DNA of 64,000 nt, taken from assembly GCA_022494885.1 (NCBI GenBank), contig JAGVSM010002634.1, positions 62,001 through 126,000 of the forward strand. Direction: 5' to 3'. The notes under the pieces are model-generated. The model had not been told where the DNA came from and made no database searches. It saw only the letters and a program-made list of their open reading frames with translations. Below, in pieces: positions 35,305 through 47,617 of this stretch. The first letter of the stretch is position 1; each line of letters starts with the position of its first letter. Source of the DNA: Micrasema longulum (Eukaryota > Arthropoda > Insecta > Trichoptera > Brachycentridae). A program made the position numbers and the translations under genes.

Positions 35305-35395
35305 CATCATTCCTCTTTCCACAACCAGTGGTGCATAGGACACTGAATTTCATACCACATGCAGCATATTTCGATCATCTGAAGGTAAGCTTTTA
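35305..35395 (-). mobile_element. SINE family 1, 3' fragment
   Basis: TCATCATCATTCCTCTTTCC, ACAACCAGTGGTGCATAGGA and CACTGAATTTCAT on + are the reversed tail and end of the body. Confidence 0.65.
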
Positions 35396-35754
35396 CAGAA
35401 TTTACGTAGCGCCGCCGCGCCACCGCAGTGAACAAAAAACGTATTTCAATTACACCTCCATAGCAAAACAACGCCGCTATTTCAACCAATGTTTTTTTAA
35501 ACAAATAAGAACGTATTTTTTTTATTAAAATACCATACTTAAAATTATTCTAGCTGCTTGCATTTAAAATGCATTAAATTAAATTGCATTTTGTAACGGT
35601 TTTAAGTATATAATATACCACCGAACCTCTGTATAATGAAATGTTTCAAGAAGCAAGCGGGGGAGGGGCGGGGGAGTTTTGAGTAACAATTAAGTATCAC
35701 ATTTGCAAAAAATCAGCTAGTTACAAAACATTTCATGTTCAAAACTTAAAATTA

Positions 35755-36475
35755 AAGGTTTATTTTTATAAATCAAGTTACAAAACATACAGAAAATAAA
35801 AATAAAAAAGCTAGAGAAATAGAAAAATAAAAATAAATTACCTTAAATCAATGCTGTTGCTCAGCAAAAAAAAGAAGGAAAAGGATAGAGGAAAGCAAGA
35901 GAGATTGAAGAAGAGAAAGGAGATGTTTTTTCAGGCATGATTTAAACAGAGATACGTCTTTGATGATGGATGGAAGATGATTTCACAGTAGAGCCACATG
36001 GACACTATATGAATTAGAGAAGAAAGGGGAATTGTGGATGGGTATTAAAAGAGTGCTGTGAATTAGAACGAAGGGGTATACCATGAAATGATAAACGTTG
36101 AAATTTTTCACATAGGTATATAGGAGCGTTAGGACTATGAAGTACATTGAACAGAAGTGAGAGGAAGTAATAGTCTCTCCGCTGTCTAATTTTGAGCCAT
36201 TTCAGTTGCCTACGACAATCAGATGGTCATATTTCCTAAGACCAAAAATATACCTTTTGCATGTATTATAAAGTCGTTTAAGTTTATCGAGTTGCTCACA
36301 GCTAAAATCCAGTCATGGATACATCAGCATAATCTAGAATGGGTAGTAGTAATGCTTGTACGAGAGTGCATTTAGTATTAATGGGTAAGAATTTTCGCAA
36401 CCTTCTAAGTGACGTGTTATTCACGTAAAATATAATAACTCAACACAGGACTCTTGGCCTCATAGAGTTAGGAAT
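35755..36475 (-). mobile_element. LINE family F (copy 1)
   Basis: The reverse strand reads LRRLRKFLPINTKCTLVQAL then LLPILDYADVSMTG, followed by EQLDKLKRLYNTCKRYIFGL, LKWLKIRQRRDYYFLSLLF and NAPIYLCEKFQRLSFHGIPL. This is the RT thumb and C-terminus of a Jockey/I-like LINE. Its 3' UTR (35755-35900) recurs at 12.55-12.70 kb. Confidence 0.75.
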
Positions 36476-36885
36476 AGGTTATTTTTTTGTAATATGTTTC
36501 TTTTTATTAAAAAGTAGTACTTATTGCGCTAATTTCTGCATGTTTTAGTTAAAAACGGCAAAACGTGGACTCCTGTGTTTTATCCTCTAACGTACAGATA
36601 TTATTTACATACCTTGCGCGGAACAGCTATTGTAAAATACTCTGATACCTGTTGTACTCGTCTACTGTCGCATTTTCGTTGAACACAATACAATTCGACA
36701 TGGCAGATAAAAACGTTAGCATAACATAACTGATTTCACAATTGGAAAGTGTCTAAACAGAACCTAAATTACCGGAAGTGTCGTTATTGCTAACCCTTTA
36801 ATCCCTGTTATTAGATTTGCCAGCTATTAAACAAATTTCAAAAATATAATTCCAAAAATACAATCCACGTTATGTTATTTTATCT

Positions 36886-37190
36886 TATCACTGCGAATCA
36901 TGCATTCACTTTTCAATATAATTACAAGTTTTGAACTATTTAATATTTTTTACTTACGCAACCACACACGCGCACCCTCTCCTTCATTCATTCACACACG
37001 CACACATTCACATACACACACATGAATACAAACGTCACACACATACAATTACGTAAACTCTTTCTCTTATATATTATGTATTATTAGATTTACAGTGGAT
37101 TTTTTTAATTGGCTCTAGTATTGTTAATGTATTTCTACTTATTGTTTTATGTTACAGCTGTAAAAATCACAAATAAAATAAAATAAATAC
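36886..37190 (+). repeat. Retroelement 3' end with (AAATA)n tail, copy 2
   Basis: TTACAAGTTTTGAACTATTT, CACACGCGCACCCTCTCC, GTGGATTTTTTTAATTGGCT, then an AAATA tail, colinear with 18893-19250. Confidence 0.55.
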
Positions 37191-37534
37191 TAGTAAACAC
37201 GTTGCTAGCGCGAGGAAAATAGCATTTCAATTCGTGGATAATTGCCTTCCGTGCTTTCATTCTATAACGGTCTTTCAAAATGATCGGATGAAATATAGAG
37301 ATGTTTGTGTTAGCCACTAATAGCACGTGTCCCATCAGCACGTTTGTTTTGTATATCTGTGCAACTACTACGGTAAAAGCGTATAGGGTAAACCGTCCAG
37401 TGAAAGAACGATTAAGGATTTTTTCAACTTCAAAAAATATTTTCGGTATGGTGGGATGACATTTGTATACTCTAAGATACATTAATGTCATCCGCAGTTA
37501 TTAAAAAAGAAAACCTTTTTGGCTTTTGAGATAT

Positions 37535-38205
37535 TCTATCTAGATTTTTATTATTTAATCAATATATCAGAAATGATCCAAATCCCCAGTGAATTATGGC
37601 GCCGTTTTGTGGACGATGTTTTTTGTTTATTTACAGGGTCGGATCGAGAACTTCAGACATTTCTTAATTTTCTAAATTCGTTACGTAAAGAAATAAAATT
37701 TAATTTAGAAATAGAAAAAGATAAAAAAATTAACTTTCTTGACTTGTCTTTAACAATAAAAAATAAAAAAAATGATTTCGATACATATTGTAAACCAACA
37801 CCTACAGACACAATTATTCATAATTCTTCAAATCATACAATTGCCCATAAACATTCCGCATTCCATTCAATGATACACAGGTTAATTAACGTTTAACTTG
37901 ATGATACTAATTTTAAAAAAGAACTTAATATAATAAAACAGATTTCTAATAATAATGGATATAATGAGAACTTAATTGATAAAATATTAAATCAAAAATA
38001 ATAACGCAAACTTAAAAATAAATATTTATATTCGACTCCCACAGTAAATAAAGCAAACCCATCTAAACAATGGAGGCGGATTCTTTTTATAAATGACATT
38101 TTTTCAAAACAATTATCTAATTCCCTACCATCAAACATTAAACCGGCTTTCTACACAACTAATAATATAGAAACATTGTTAAAAAATCACAAAGTTACAT
38201 AATGC
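37535..38205 (+). mobile_element. Penelope-like element, reverse-transcriptase part (copy 1)
   Basis: The ORF 37519-37896 carries LWRRFVDDVFCLF, the RT motif C with the catalytic DD, then INFLDLSLTIKNKKNDFDTY, CKPTPTDTIIH and HKHSAFHSMIHRLINV. This order is typical of Penelope-like RTs. After a stop it continues FKKELNIIKQISNNNGYNEN, QWRRILFINDIF and IKPAFYTTNNIETLLKN to about 38200, where it ends before the endonuclease. Motifs A and B upstream are missing. A copy of the same family lies tail to tail at 39 kb. Confidence 0.85.
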
Positions 38206-38929
38206 ATTTTTAGTGTAAATTTAAAATCTGACAGAGTGATGTTTGTGTAGTATATGTCTTTAAATTTTGTATTGTACACTAAACAGTCCTACGAAATGCA
38301 TTTTTAACATCCGATGTTTTACTTATTGGTACATGAAACAGGTGGTACCGTCTACAAATCCTGGCTGGAGCATGTATTGTAATTAAAAAGCAAGCAATAT
38401 TTGTTTAATATGATATTTGGCATTTAGTAAAGGAATAAAGTATATTTTGCTAAATACCAGTGCACGTAGGTTATCATGTCATATTTTAACAACATTTAAA
38501 TGCGGTTATTTTTTTACTGTGCACTTGTTATTTAAAAAAATTGTACATCAACTTTAAACAATGTAAACATGCATTCAAACGAAGCTTTCATTATTTTTAT
38601 CACTCCCTTTCCGCTTTTGTGAAAGCGCTCCCACATAAACGAAACTCGTTTTACAGACAAAGACCGAGGATCTTTTGATTTCGCACATACTGATAAACTG
38701 TGCTTTCCTCTAAAAAATCTATTGAATTTGTAATTTCAATTCCGTTAACCGCGATTCGAATTTAATTAAACTCTACTGCTTTTATTGCTCCTTTCATGTA
38801 AGGTTGGCAAATATTGTGATTTCTACTCATGACCAAATTGCAAATAGACGCAAGCAAATACTGTTCAATTCACTCGTGAATTCAGTTACAAAAATCCATT
38901 TCCGGTATGGCATTTTGTATAAATTTAAT
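38206..38929. other. Spacer between the two Penelope-like copies
   Basis: No endonuclease sequence follows copy 1. No ORF or known repeat was seen in this interval. Confidence 0.5.
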
Positions 38930-39845
38930 AACATATTACACTTATTTTTTTTATAAATTTGTATAAACCGCTTATTTTTTTTAATTACACTTCGACCGGT
39001 TTTGAGGTTACTACCTCATCGTCAGGAGTTTAACTAACTTATAATTACACGCGTTGCTATTTATATAATAAAATATTGTATGAAAGAGACAGAAAATTGA
39101 AAGAAAGAGAGAGAAAAAAGATAAAATAAATCATAACGGGAATAGTTTTAAAAGAGGACTCGAAGTTAAATTTAATTGATTATTTATTATTTGAAGTTTT
39201 TGATTAATGGCTTTACTAATTTCTAATCGTTCTAAATTATCTAAACGAAAATCATTTTTATTGACATGCAAAATTTCTACACACGTTTCTTGATTAAATT
39301 CATGGTTTTCGGATATAAGATGATTTGCGAATTCTGAAAAATTATTATTACTCAGACATCTTATATGTTCTTTGATTCTAACTTTAAATTTACGTGAAGT
39401 TTTTCCAATATAGAAATTTGGGCAATTTAAACAATTTATTTATAAATTCCCGAATGATTTAATTTATCATCCTTATCTTTACAATTTGTTAATATTTTAC
39501 CAATGTTATTATTAGTATAAAAAGCTGGCCTAATATTGTTAGGTAAAATTTGTGCTATATTATTAGAAAATGAATTAATGTACAAAATTCTACGCCAGTT
39601 CTCATTTTTATTGGAAATATTTTGGGAACTGTATAAGTATTTTTTCCTATAGTTTAATTTAAGTTTTTTATTCAAAATATTGTCAATTAAATTTAGTTCA
39701 TAGCCATTATTGAAAGCAATACTCTTTATAGTATTTAATTCTAAGTCAAAATTATTTTTATTTAGTGGTATTGAAGTAAGCCGATGTATCATAGAATGGA
39801 AAGCAGAGAGTTTATGTGATAAAGGATGATTAGTGACCACAAAGT
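38930..39845 (-). mobile_element. Penelope-like element with GIY-YIG endonuclease (copy 2)
   Basis: The antisense ORF 39840-39436 (HPLSHKLSAFHSMIHRLTSI, NGYELNLIDNILNKK, NWRRILYINSF, IRPAFYTNNN) ends at SGIYK and a stop. One missing base explains the stop. In the next frame it continues INCLNCPNFYIGKTSRKFKV, RIKEHIRCL, FANHLISENHEF and LERLEISKAI to a stop near 39140. GIY, the FYIG of YIG, the paired Cys and the downstream R and E residues identify the GIY-YIG domain of Penelope-like elements. A hammerhead-like motif follows at 38994-39027. Confidence 0.87.
38994..39027 (-). ncRNA. Hammerhead-like motif downstream of the GIY-YIG ORF
   Basis: The reverse strand reads CTGACGA (a perfect core), TGAGGT-AGTA-ACCTCA as stem II, AAAA in place of GAAA, then stem III ACCGGT and triplet GTC. 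Only two stem I pairs adjoin the core. It follows the Penelope-like endonuclease by about 110 bp, the position where ribozymes of this class have been described in Penelope-like terminal regions. Confidence 0.45.
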
Positions 39846-40879
39846 GAAATATGTTTTTGATAACAATAATATTAATAACATATGTTTAGATGATTATATT
39901 TTCGCACTTTATGATGCATAAAGAACTGCTTTGGTAAGTTTTGTCATACAAAAGTAAGATGATCAGTCTTATGCTGAAAACTTAAAGGTTTTCACCCGTA
40001 CATGACAGACACAATCAGTCATTTGGAGAATAATAATATATAAAATATTCAAGTTTTTGCTACTTATCGCCGGAAAGCGAAAATTAATAAAATGGCCCTG
40101 TAATTATTTATATTATCTATTGTATTGTAGTGTATTGTATATTTGTTTTATTTGTAAGATACTTATATTTCAATTCAATTCATTCGGTCAATTACATTGT
40201 TAATATTATTACGTGCTAATTGGTGGCGAGACAAATCCATATTAATTTTACAAAGCATAGCAGCGAAAGGAGCGCGCTTCCATTTAAAATACTCTCACGA
40301 CAGTATTTTATGAAAAAATGTTTGAATTCCGCAGAAAACTGGAAAAATTATAAACCTGTTTTATAAACACTACCATAACAACCATAACGATATATTTAAG
40401 TAGTATTTATAACATTTTAGATATGGTATTTGTGGTAGCTTTTTCAGGCACTCGCGGATTTTAATCACCTTTAGGCTCGGAAAGGTTAAATTCATTCAAA
40501 CTCTTTTCGTATTTCATACATTCAGTCATCTCTTCATACATTTTTAAACCTTAAAACATAACGTAATTTTAGGATTCTGATTTTTTTTTAACAGAATCCA
40601 CATTTCTAGAAACACATTTATGAAAATTTTGATTTAACACTATCTTATTGGTGAAGTGTTTGGGCATTCATATTATTATATAAGTCTCTTTTTATTGGTG
40701 TTCAATTGAGTTTTTCTCACATTTTTTATGTTTTATGAAATCTGCCTTTCTTTCACACTATTCCCGTGGCCCTATTTTGAAGTACATACTTCAAATTTAT
40801 TTAAATTTCCGTCATTGGTTAAAAAAACGCTACAGAGCAGTAATCTATATTTGGAATAATCATTGGTCCTGTAAATACG

Positions 40880-41015
40880 GATCTCTACATCTGTGCACCA
40901 TTTGTAAATATTTTTGCTACACATTCGACTTAGTGATCGCATTTTGACAGCATTCACCTTACTTTCACCCTCGTATAATTCTATACTTTACTCCCATACA
41001 TTAGGGTCGGTACGA
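40880..41015 (-). mobile_element. Short decayed RTE-like fragment
   Basis: The antisense reading resembles MNAVKMRSLSRMCSKN followed by a CTDVEIR-like stretch, matching the middle of the family's C-terminal region (NAVEMRSLRRMCGKT). Both ends are missing. Confidence 0.6.
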
Positions 41016-41019
41016 TATA

Positions 41020-42849
41020 ATATAATATTACGTACTGTGATTATATACTCTCTAGGGATCTTGTTAGTGAAATATTTAGTTACAAGAGTTATTGGAGATT
41101 GAAGAGGCAGATAAAATATTGAATATATTACTTATTATTCATTTTAGAAAGAACACTTCATAAATTATATAAAATGGATTTTAATAGGGGAGTTGCATTA
41201 CTATTTTAAAATCATTACCCTATCCAAACAAAGTGGTGCATAGGTCAATGCATCAGTACTTCAAAAGGATCTATTAACTTTTTTTTTAAATATTTTTAAA
41301 TTAACAAAAATTACGATTTTCGCGATATTGTTATTTTATCCGTCTGTCGTCGAATACCTTTCTACCTTTAATGAATATCAAAAATTCAGAGCGTATGTAT
41401 TTTAAAGAAATTGGGTTAAAAAAATATTTTCTTACATGAGGTAAAATTTGGAGTTAATTATTTTACAATGTGAAATGAATGTAATAATCCGTAAGGGTTA
41501 ATGATTAAATTTCAAATAAAACATAAATGATTATTAATTTATCTTTATCCGTTATCCGAAAACGTTTAATTAATACCTGAAATGGATATCTAGCCTAGCA
41601 AAGGTTATTACTCTCAGCATGGGTCAGCAACCTTTTTTTTTAAGCGGGCCGAATATTTTACGTGAGGATTTATTATGGGCTGCATTTGGACCTTTGTCAT
41701 TCCAGTAGTAGATTTTAATTTTAAAATGACACTCTAATTGTGTGTTTTTAGTACGTTTGTTGTAGTTAGTAAAATCAATTACATTTTGGTGATCGTATTT
41801 GACTTTGATGGCCGAGTTTTTTGTTATTAACTTTTAAAGAAGAGATGCGTCTAAATGTGAATCTGATATCCAAAAACAGTTTTGGTTTTTTCGGTAATTC
41901 ATAATTTAAAAATTTTGCTCACAAATATATATTATTAACTACCTAACATAGTTACTATTTCATGAGCAAACTTTTTAACTTCTCATAGTTTTCAGAAGTC
42001 AAACTCTCATGTAAATGCACCAAATTAGTTTTTTTTATCTATATCCACTTCGAACGTGTTTTCGAAAATCTCCATTTTACGTGAGATATTTTATAATTCA
42101 GAAAACTGGTTTTTAATCTCAGTTTAATGTTGTATAAATGTGTTTTTTATTTTAGCATTGACATAGAGTAAAATATTTTTTTTAAATAATGGCACCAAAA
42201 CGTATCCATAGTTACAAAATTTATTTATTTGTTATTATACCAGGGATGCATTCAACGATCTTTCATATACCAAAAAAATTAGAGGATACTCATTTTTGGT
42301 ATGTGAAAAAAAAACTAACGTTAATAATCAACATTTGTTTTTAGTGGATCGTCAATCAGGTTCTTTCCTTAAATTCCATTTAATTTCGACCCATTTATTT
42401 CTTTACACGGATTTTGAGGATTGCAAAAATAATATCAACTCACGTTATTATCTTTTAAAAACCTATTCTTATTCATGCATCCTTGTAACTAAAAAAAGCT
42501 TCGCAATTGCACCGCTAAGCGTAGTTTGACGTTTACAAAAAACAATGTTTAAATTTGAATATTAGTTGTTACTCATGAACAAATATTTACTTTTAAAAAG
42601 TTATAAAATCCTTTTAAAAACGTTTATCCGACAGGTTTTAAACGCTTTTCTGAAACAAGCGGGTATTTTAGTTTCGATTCTAAACGTCACGCCGGGCTGG
42701 CGGTCAAAGAACGACTAAATTCGAGTTGGGCATGATTGAGCATTTAGGCATGAGTTTAGTGTCATTATTTTTGAGGGCTCAGTGCATGTCTTTGTGTATT
42801 TTTGTAAAAAAAAACATCTTTTTTTATGTACGGTTTTTTTTTTTAAATT
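41020..42849. other. No gene recognised
   Basis: 41215-41265 resembles a SINE 1 fragment in reverse (AAAGTGGTGCATAGG). The ORF at 42296-42529 has no recognisable motif. Confidence 0.5.
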
Positions 42850-43135
42850 AGCAAACGATAACGATTAACGATATTAGTTTTCTTGAGAAACTTTCACTAT
42901 TTAATAAATTCCAACGTCTTATGGTTTGGTGTCTTTGTTTCTTATTTAACTGCAAGTATAAATTTAAACATCGTAATAATGGTCGTTTGACCATTTGTGA
43001 AATGGAATTGTCTTTGATTTGTTGTATTAAATCGGTTCAGGTTCAATACTTCCCTGTTTGTTTACGGAATTTGGATGGTGGTATTGTCAATAAACAGTCG
43101 TTACAAAGACTTGCACCTTTTCTTGACTTCACGTA
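42850..43135 (+). mobile_element. BEL/Pao LTR-retrotransposon fragment
   Basis: One open frame reads NDISFLEKLSLFNKFQRLMV, WCLCFLFNCK, NGRLTICEMELSLICCIKSV, QVQYFPVCLRNLDG and KQSLQRLAPFLDF. This matches the conserved region between RNase H and integrase of BEL/Pao polyproteins ('SSFNKLLR...AWCLRF...LT...E...L...VQ..CF...L....V.K.S.L.RL.PFLD'). No LTR or integrase core is seen. Confidence 0.65.
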
Positions 43136-43360
43136 AAAAATTGCATAAAAAGTGGTTGAAATCGTCGCTCATCGTCAAAAACATTGTGACATTCAATAGT
43201 GCATTTTTTTATCTGGTGCCCAAAATTAAAGAACATTCACATTCACATTAAAAATAGGTATCCATTTCATGTTCTAATCCTTTCTTCAAATATTTCCTAA
43301 TCACAAAACTGAATAAAATTCGTTTTTCATTTACAGTCCGCCTTTTCGTTAAAATTTAAC
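43136..43360 (+). repeat. Segment shared with 23.84-24.03 kb
   Basis: AAAAAGTGGTTGAAATCGTC ... CACAAAACTGAATAAAATTC and TTTACAGTCCGCCTTTTCGT match 23845-24030. At 43 kb it directly follows the BEL/Pao fragment, so both may be parts of one element family; this is inferred. Confidence 0.6.
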
Positions 43361-43894
43361 ATTTTCGTCAACGTTCTTGTTTTAACTACAATGCTTTTTT
43401 TTCATCTATTGATTTATTTTACAATCCCCTTAATTTATTTTAAAATAAATTCAAACTTATTATTTCTGGCTGCGATATGATCCCACTTACTATTTGATGA
43501 TGCTCACACTTACACATACCTGAACACTTATTTCCACACTAATACACATATACACACATCTTCACTTACTCTCATACAAATACACATTATCACATCCTTT
43601 TATTGCAACACAATTTAACAATATGTATGATTTTTATTTAGAAACTTAAAATATAAATAAGTATTAATTTAAAAAATGTTATTATATAATTGTCGACTGT
43701 TTGTTTCTTTAAAATAAATAATTTTTTCCTTGATCAATAGGTATGCAACTCCGTTGTGTATAATATTGTCTGTCGCGTGTGTAGAGTGAAAATCTTGTGA
43801 ACATCTGGTTACCTACCGCTGCTCTTAATGTGGATATACATGGACGAAAAGTAATTCATTATTATTCTTAGGAATATTGCGATACCGGTTTGCA

Positions 43895-44080
43895 ACGTGG
43901 GCGCGTGGGCGCGTGGGCGTGAGTGAGTATGGATAAAGAAAATGCGTGGTTTTGCGCTGATTTTACTTTAAAATATGCTACAAATTATGCTGTATCAGAG
44001 CCGTAACCAGGGGTACCTTAGGGCGGGTTAAGTCTGTCCTGGAAGATTTTGAGCCTGCCGCTAACCTAACCTAACCTAAA
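43895..44080. repeat. Short GTGGGCGC tandem and (CCTAA)3
   Basis: GTGGGCGCGTGGGCGCGTGG at about 43898, and CTAACCTAACCTAACCTAA at about 44061-44079. The latter is three units of the insect telomere motif (TTAGG on -), interstitial here. Confidence 0.6.
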
Positions 44081-44540
44081 CTTAAGCTAACTTAAACTAA
44101 AATATTCTTGCCAAATAATATTATTATGAACATTTGTTCTAATCAGAGATGAAAATAATCTAATAATTTAACTAATCAAATAATTAACGACGAAGTTAGT
44201 TGCAGAAGTTGCAATTTTTGGCTGTAGCAGTATATAATATATATTATACTAAATAACATTACGAATGTTTTATTATTTGTGCACTGTTATTACTGGGTTT
44301 ATGCAAAATTTTCGGTTCAAATGCGAAAAAATAGCCGGTATCTATAGTGTATAATAAAAGACGCAATTGAAAGACACCCAAATAACATAAACAAAGACGA
44401 CGGCCTTAAATTAAACTCAACATGGTTCCCAGTACTACATACTACAAAAATGAATTGAAATATGCCTACTGCCGACTGCGACACGGTACAAATTACTGGT
44501 ACTTAAACACACACTTTTTTTCTACAAAACACTCAGATTA

Positions 44541-44580
44541 CCCTGAAAATGGCTCCTGCAATGGTAGCCGAAACGTCGGA
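44541..44580 (+). ncRNA. Hammerhead-like motif, 44.5 kb
   Basis: CTGAAAA (44543-44549), an extra T, stem II GGCT...AGCC, then GAAACGTC (44570-44577), the classic 3' half of a hammerhead, with flanking CC/GG pairs of stem I. The core G8 equivalent is A, so activity is doubtful. ORFs drawn over this region are not supported by homology. Confidence 0.4.
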
Positions 44581-45132
44581 ACAAATCCAACACACAATGT
44601 ATCACCCAAAAAGAATCCTATTGATAACATTGACCGTGAAAAAAAACCTTCGCACCTATTTAAATGTCAAGAAGCACATCCCTGTACTTATTTTTTCTGT
44701 AACAAGTAAGAAAAAGTTGTCCAGTCGTTCTCAATTTTTTAAATTTAATTATCAAATAACACTTTGATGATTAGTCGTTCACTCTTTGTTGCAGTAGTAA
44801 AAACCGTTCAAAATGCCATTCTCTACAAGATCCAATTTTTTTTTACTGGCCGGCATTTTTTTCTTGTGTACTTTTTGTACGAAGTGCGAATGATCTCCTC
44901 TGTATTTATAAATATAACTTGCAATATTCGTAATCATCAATTTAACAATATTGATAGTTTTATGACTTTAACATCACTAAAAAAGACATTTATAAAAAAA
45001 AATTAAGTTATGATGTGCCTTGAATCCGATGCCTATGTACATAAATATGTGCTGTTTTGTAAGTAGGCAAATAATAAAAGTTCACTGTATGTTCAGCTAT
45101 ATCCGTAATATACATTAGGTAGGTATATATAG

Positions 45133-45560
45133 CAGGGGCGATTCGTCTATATAAGCTATTATACGCAGCTTACTAATATTTTACTATCCATAAAAATCGT
45201 TTACCGTAACTTTTTTTACAGAAAAACAAACAAATAAGTATTATAAATCATTGCCACCGTCTGTATTTTTCTTCAAATATTAATGAAATGAGCCTAGCCC
45301 CAGCAGTGAGCTAAGAAACTAGCTGATTTTTCCAGCTTATTTCTTCATACAAATAAGTATATAATATTTTGAACATCTTAAACCAATTCATGGTTTTTTT
45401 CTCCTAGAGTAAGCTTGCAGATTAAACAAATTATTTTAAGATTTTCATTTTAAACATTATTTTTTAATGATTATTTTTCTTTGAGATAATACTGTTGACA
45501 TATGACCACAATTACTTTAGTGCAGTCATATCGAGGGAAATGTAGCGCTCGGCGTGGCTG
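45133..45560 (+). mobile_element. CAGKGGCG-type repeat, left part
   Basis: It begins CAGGGGCGATTCGTCTATAT and continues with the shared AAGCTTGCAGATTA and ATACTGTTGACA blocks up to the CGGCGTGGCTGTTTTTGGCA region. The right part is missing. Confidence 0.6.
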
Positions 45561-46106
45561 TTTTTGGCATTTGGCCGAAAGAGACTCCAAATAATACAAA
45601 ACAGAGCGATGAGAATAATATTAAGATGTGGTAGATGCGAATATTGTATTAGACTATGTTCATCATAGAAAAATGTTAACCAGAAAACAAAATGAAAAAC
45701 TCCTTAAATGCAGTGCCGTATGAACTATCTATAAAGAGGATACATATAACATATAACATATAATGATGGTGGTCGTATTTTTATGGTGTAGGTAATGTCA
45801 TTATTTCTGTACCTACATTATTTTAGTACCTACTCCGTGACATAAATTAGCGGTTATGTTTTTTTCTTTTTTTGAATACACCACTGTGAATAATTGATAA
45901 TTTATTTCTATTCAGTAAAAAAGCAATGTTTATTGTCACCATAACATCAGTGTACTTTTACAATGTTACTTTATTAGGTCACCAAATAATTGTTACTCTT
46001 TATATAGTGATGCCCATAACAGATTATGATATTCGAATATATTTAAACCTCATCGTTAACATAAATAATTAATCGGTTATCAAAACAAACAAACAAAAAA
46101 ATATAT

Positions 46107-47225
46107 ATTGCCGTTTCCACATATAGGAAAGCAGAGAGGAAACAACTTCAAATAACTGTCTCATTTATACAGATTTCGCTTTTTCTGCATTTACATATCT
46201 TATCATAGACGCAAGCTAATTATTTCGTATTTTAACCTGTTTGTAAGAATTTAGTTGTTATAAAGGTGCGGAGTTCCTACTCCAATTCAATGTAATTTTA
46301 TTACATGGCTGTAGAAGTCACACACATTATATTCTGCAAGACTAACAGTATTACATATACATAAGAGTAACGTCTTTCAGTACATTAGCATAAACATGGA
46401 GACATGAAGGACAAAAAGCAGCCTATAAACACACTATAGGGTTTTGCAACGTCAGTCAGCCCAAAGAGTCAGCGCAACTAAGTGAGCTTAATGCAGTCAT
46501 TCAGTTCCAGCATGTAGTCCAAGTGGGTCAGTTCAACTCCCCATCGCCATTACCAGCACAGTCGTACATTGTCGTATCTTATTCAACATGCAATAAATAC
46601 GCAGCAAACATCGACTTCGTGTTTTCTGATAGTCTTCAACTAGGGAAGAAGCTTCAACCCTCAACAACCTAAATCCTGACATGATGAATAAATATGCGGA
46701 ACTTTGTTGTGAAGCAAGAGTGTAATGGCGATGATTAGTTTAACTGATTTGCTTGGACTGACTGACGTTATCACGTCCTGAGGTCTCTTTATAGGTGTTT
46801 CTTTGTACCTTATAATATCTCTATGGCAGGAGTGAATTTATTGTAATCCAGGACGTTCTTATGTGGACGGATATCTTTTGTGCAATACAGTTGCTCTTTC
46901 GGAATTCGAAATAAAATGATGAATTGCTTCTTCGGTCATTGCTCCACATTTTCGGTAAAATTATTTGCTACGTGTGTGACATCAATCACTGGACATTGAC
47001 CCTTACATGTTTGTCTTTAAGAATTTGTTGAATTTGGTCATGCCATGTCTTTCTCAGTTTCTCGCGTTTTCTGCACCCATCAACATTTGCATAAAAAATA
47101 CGTCTAGTCGTCATTTTTTTACAATTCTTTACTCAGCTTTGCGTACTTCACGGGTCTCCATTTTTGTAATTATCATACATTGTTTATTTACAACACACTC
47201 GCCAGAAATATCGCATTTTAATCAA
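46107..47225 (-). mobile_element. RTE-like copy split by a 0.74-kb insertion
   Basis: The 3' part lies at 46107-46255 (gccgtttccacatataggaa and the following coding stretch). The upstream coding part is at 46999-47225 (reverse strand of catgccatgtctttctcag, tcatacattg). The two halves meet at a repeated TGTTTG...AAGAATTTAGTTG-like segment, consistent with a target duplication. The inserted DNA (about 46256-46998) is described separately. Confidence 0.6.
46256..46998. repeat. Insertion with LTR-like arms in inverted orientation
   Basis: A GC-richer block interrupts an RTE-like copy. On + near 46453 it reads CGTCAGTCAGCCCAAAG, and on - near 46758 CGTCAGTCAGTCCAAG, and both arms continue with related sequence into a CGCCATTAC stretch. 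Each arm has a CAATAAATACG-type or AATAAAT-type signal. The arrangement suggests two LTR-like or promoter-bearing arms facing each other. No ORF was recognised. Confidence 0.35.
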
Positions 47226-47617
47226 TTATCAAGTTACCCTTAAAATTTACAATTTTCATTTAAAAAAAACAATTGCATTCTACAGCAGATCATAAAACTA
47301 GTAAATTCCTTGAATTCCGTATAAGAGTACGAAGGGCTATGCTTTCTTGAAAATATTATTCATTTTTGTTGTAATATCTGTCAATAAATGTATTAATGAA
47401 TTTGAGGCGTAAATAAAAATATTCGGGTACTTAAATGATAAGACCGCAAATATTTATTATTAAAAAGCCGTTATATTTTCATAACCGAATAATGTTACGG
47501 CAAATTAAATTATTATAATGTTACAACATCAATCAGTTATGCCCATCACTACTTTATTTGTTGCACTGCTGAAGTAATTACAAAAATTATAGCCTTTATG
47601 ATTTCCGTTTTTATTAA

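Noticed and set aside
37147..37491. 114-aa antisense ORF
   Set aside because: No motif recognised, no repeat support for the frame, and it overlaps sequence with Penelope-leader similarity on the other strand.
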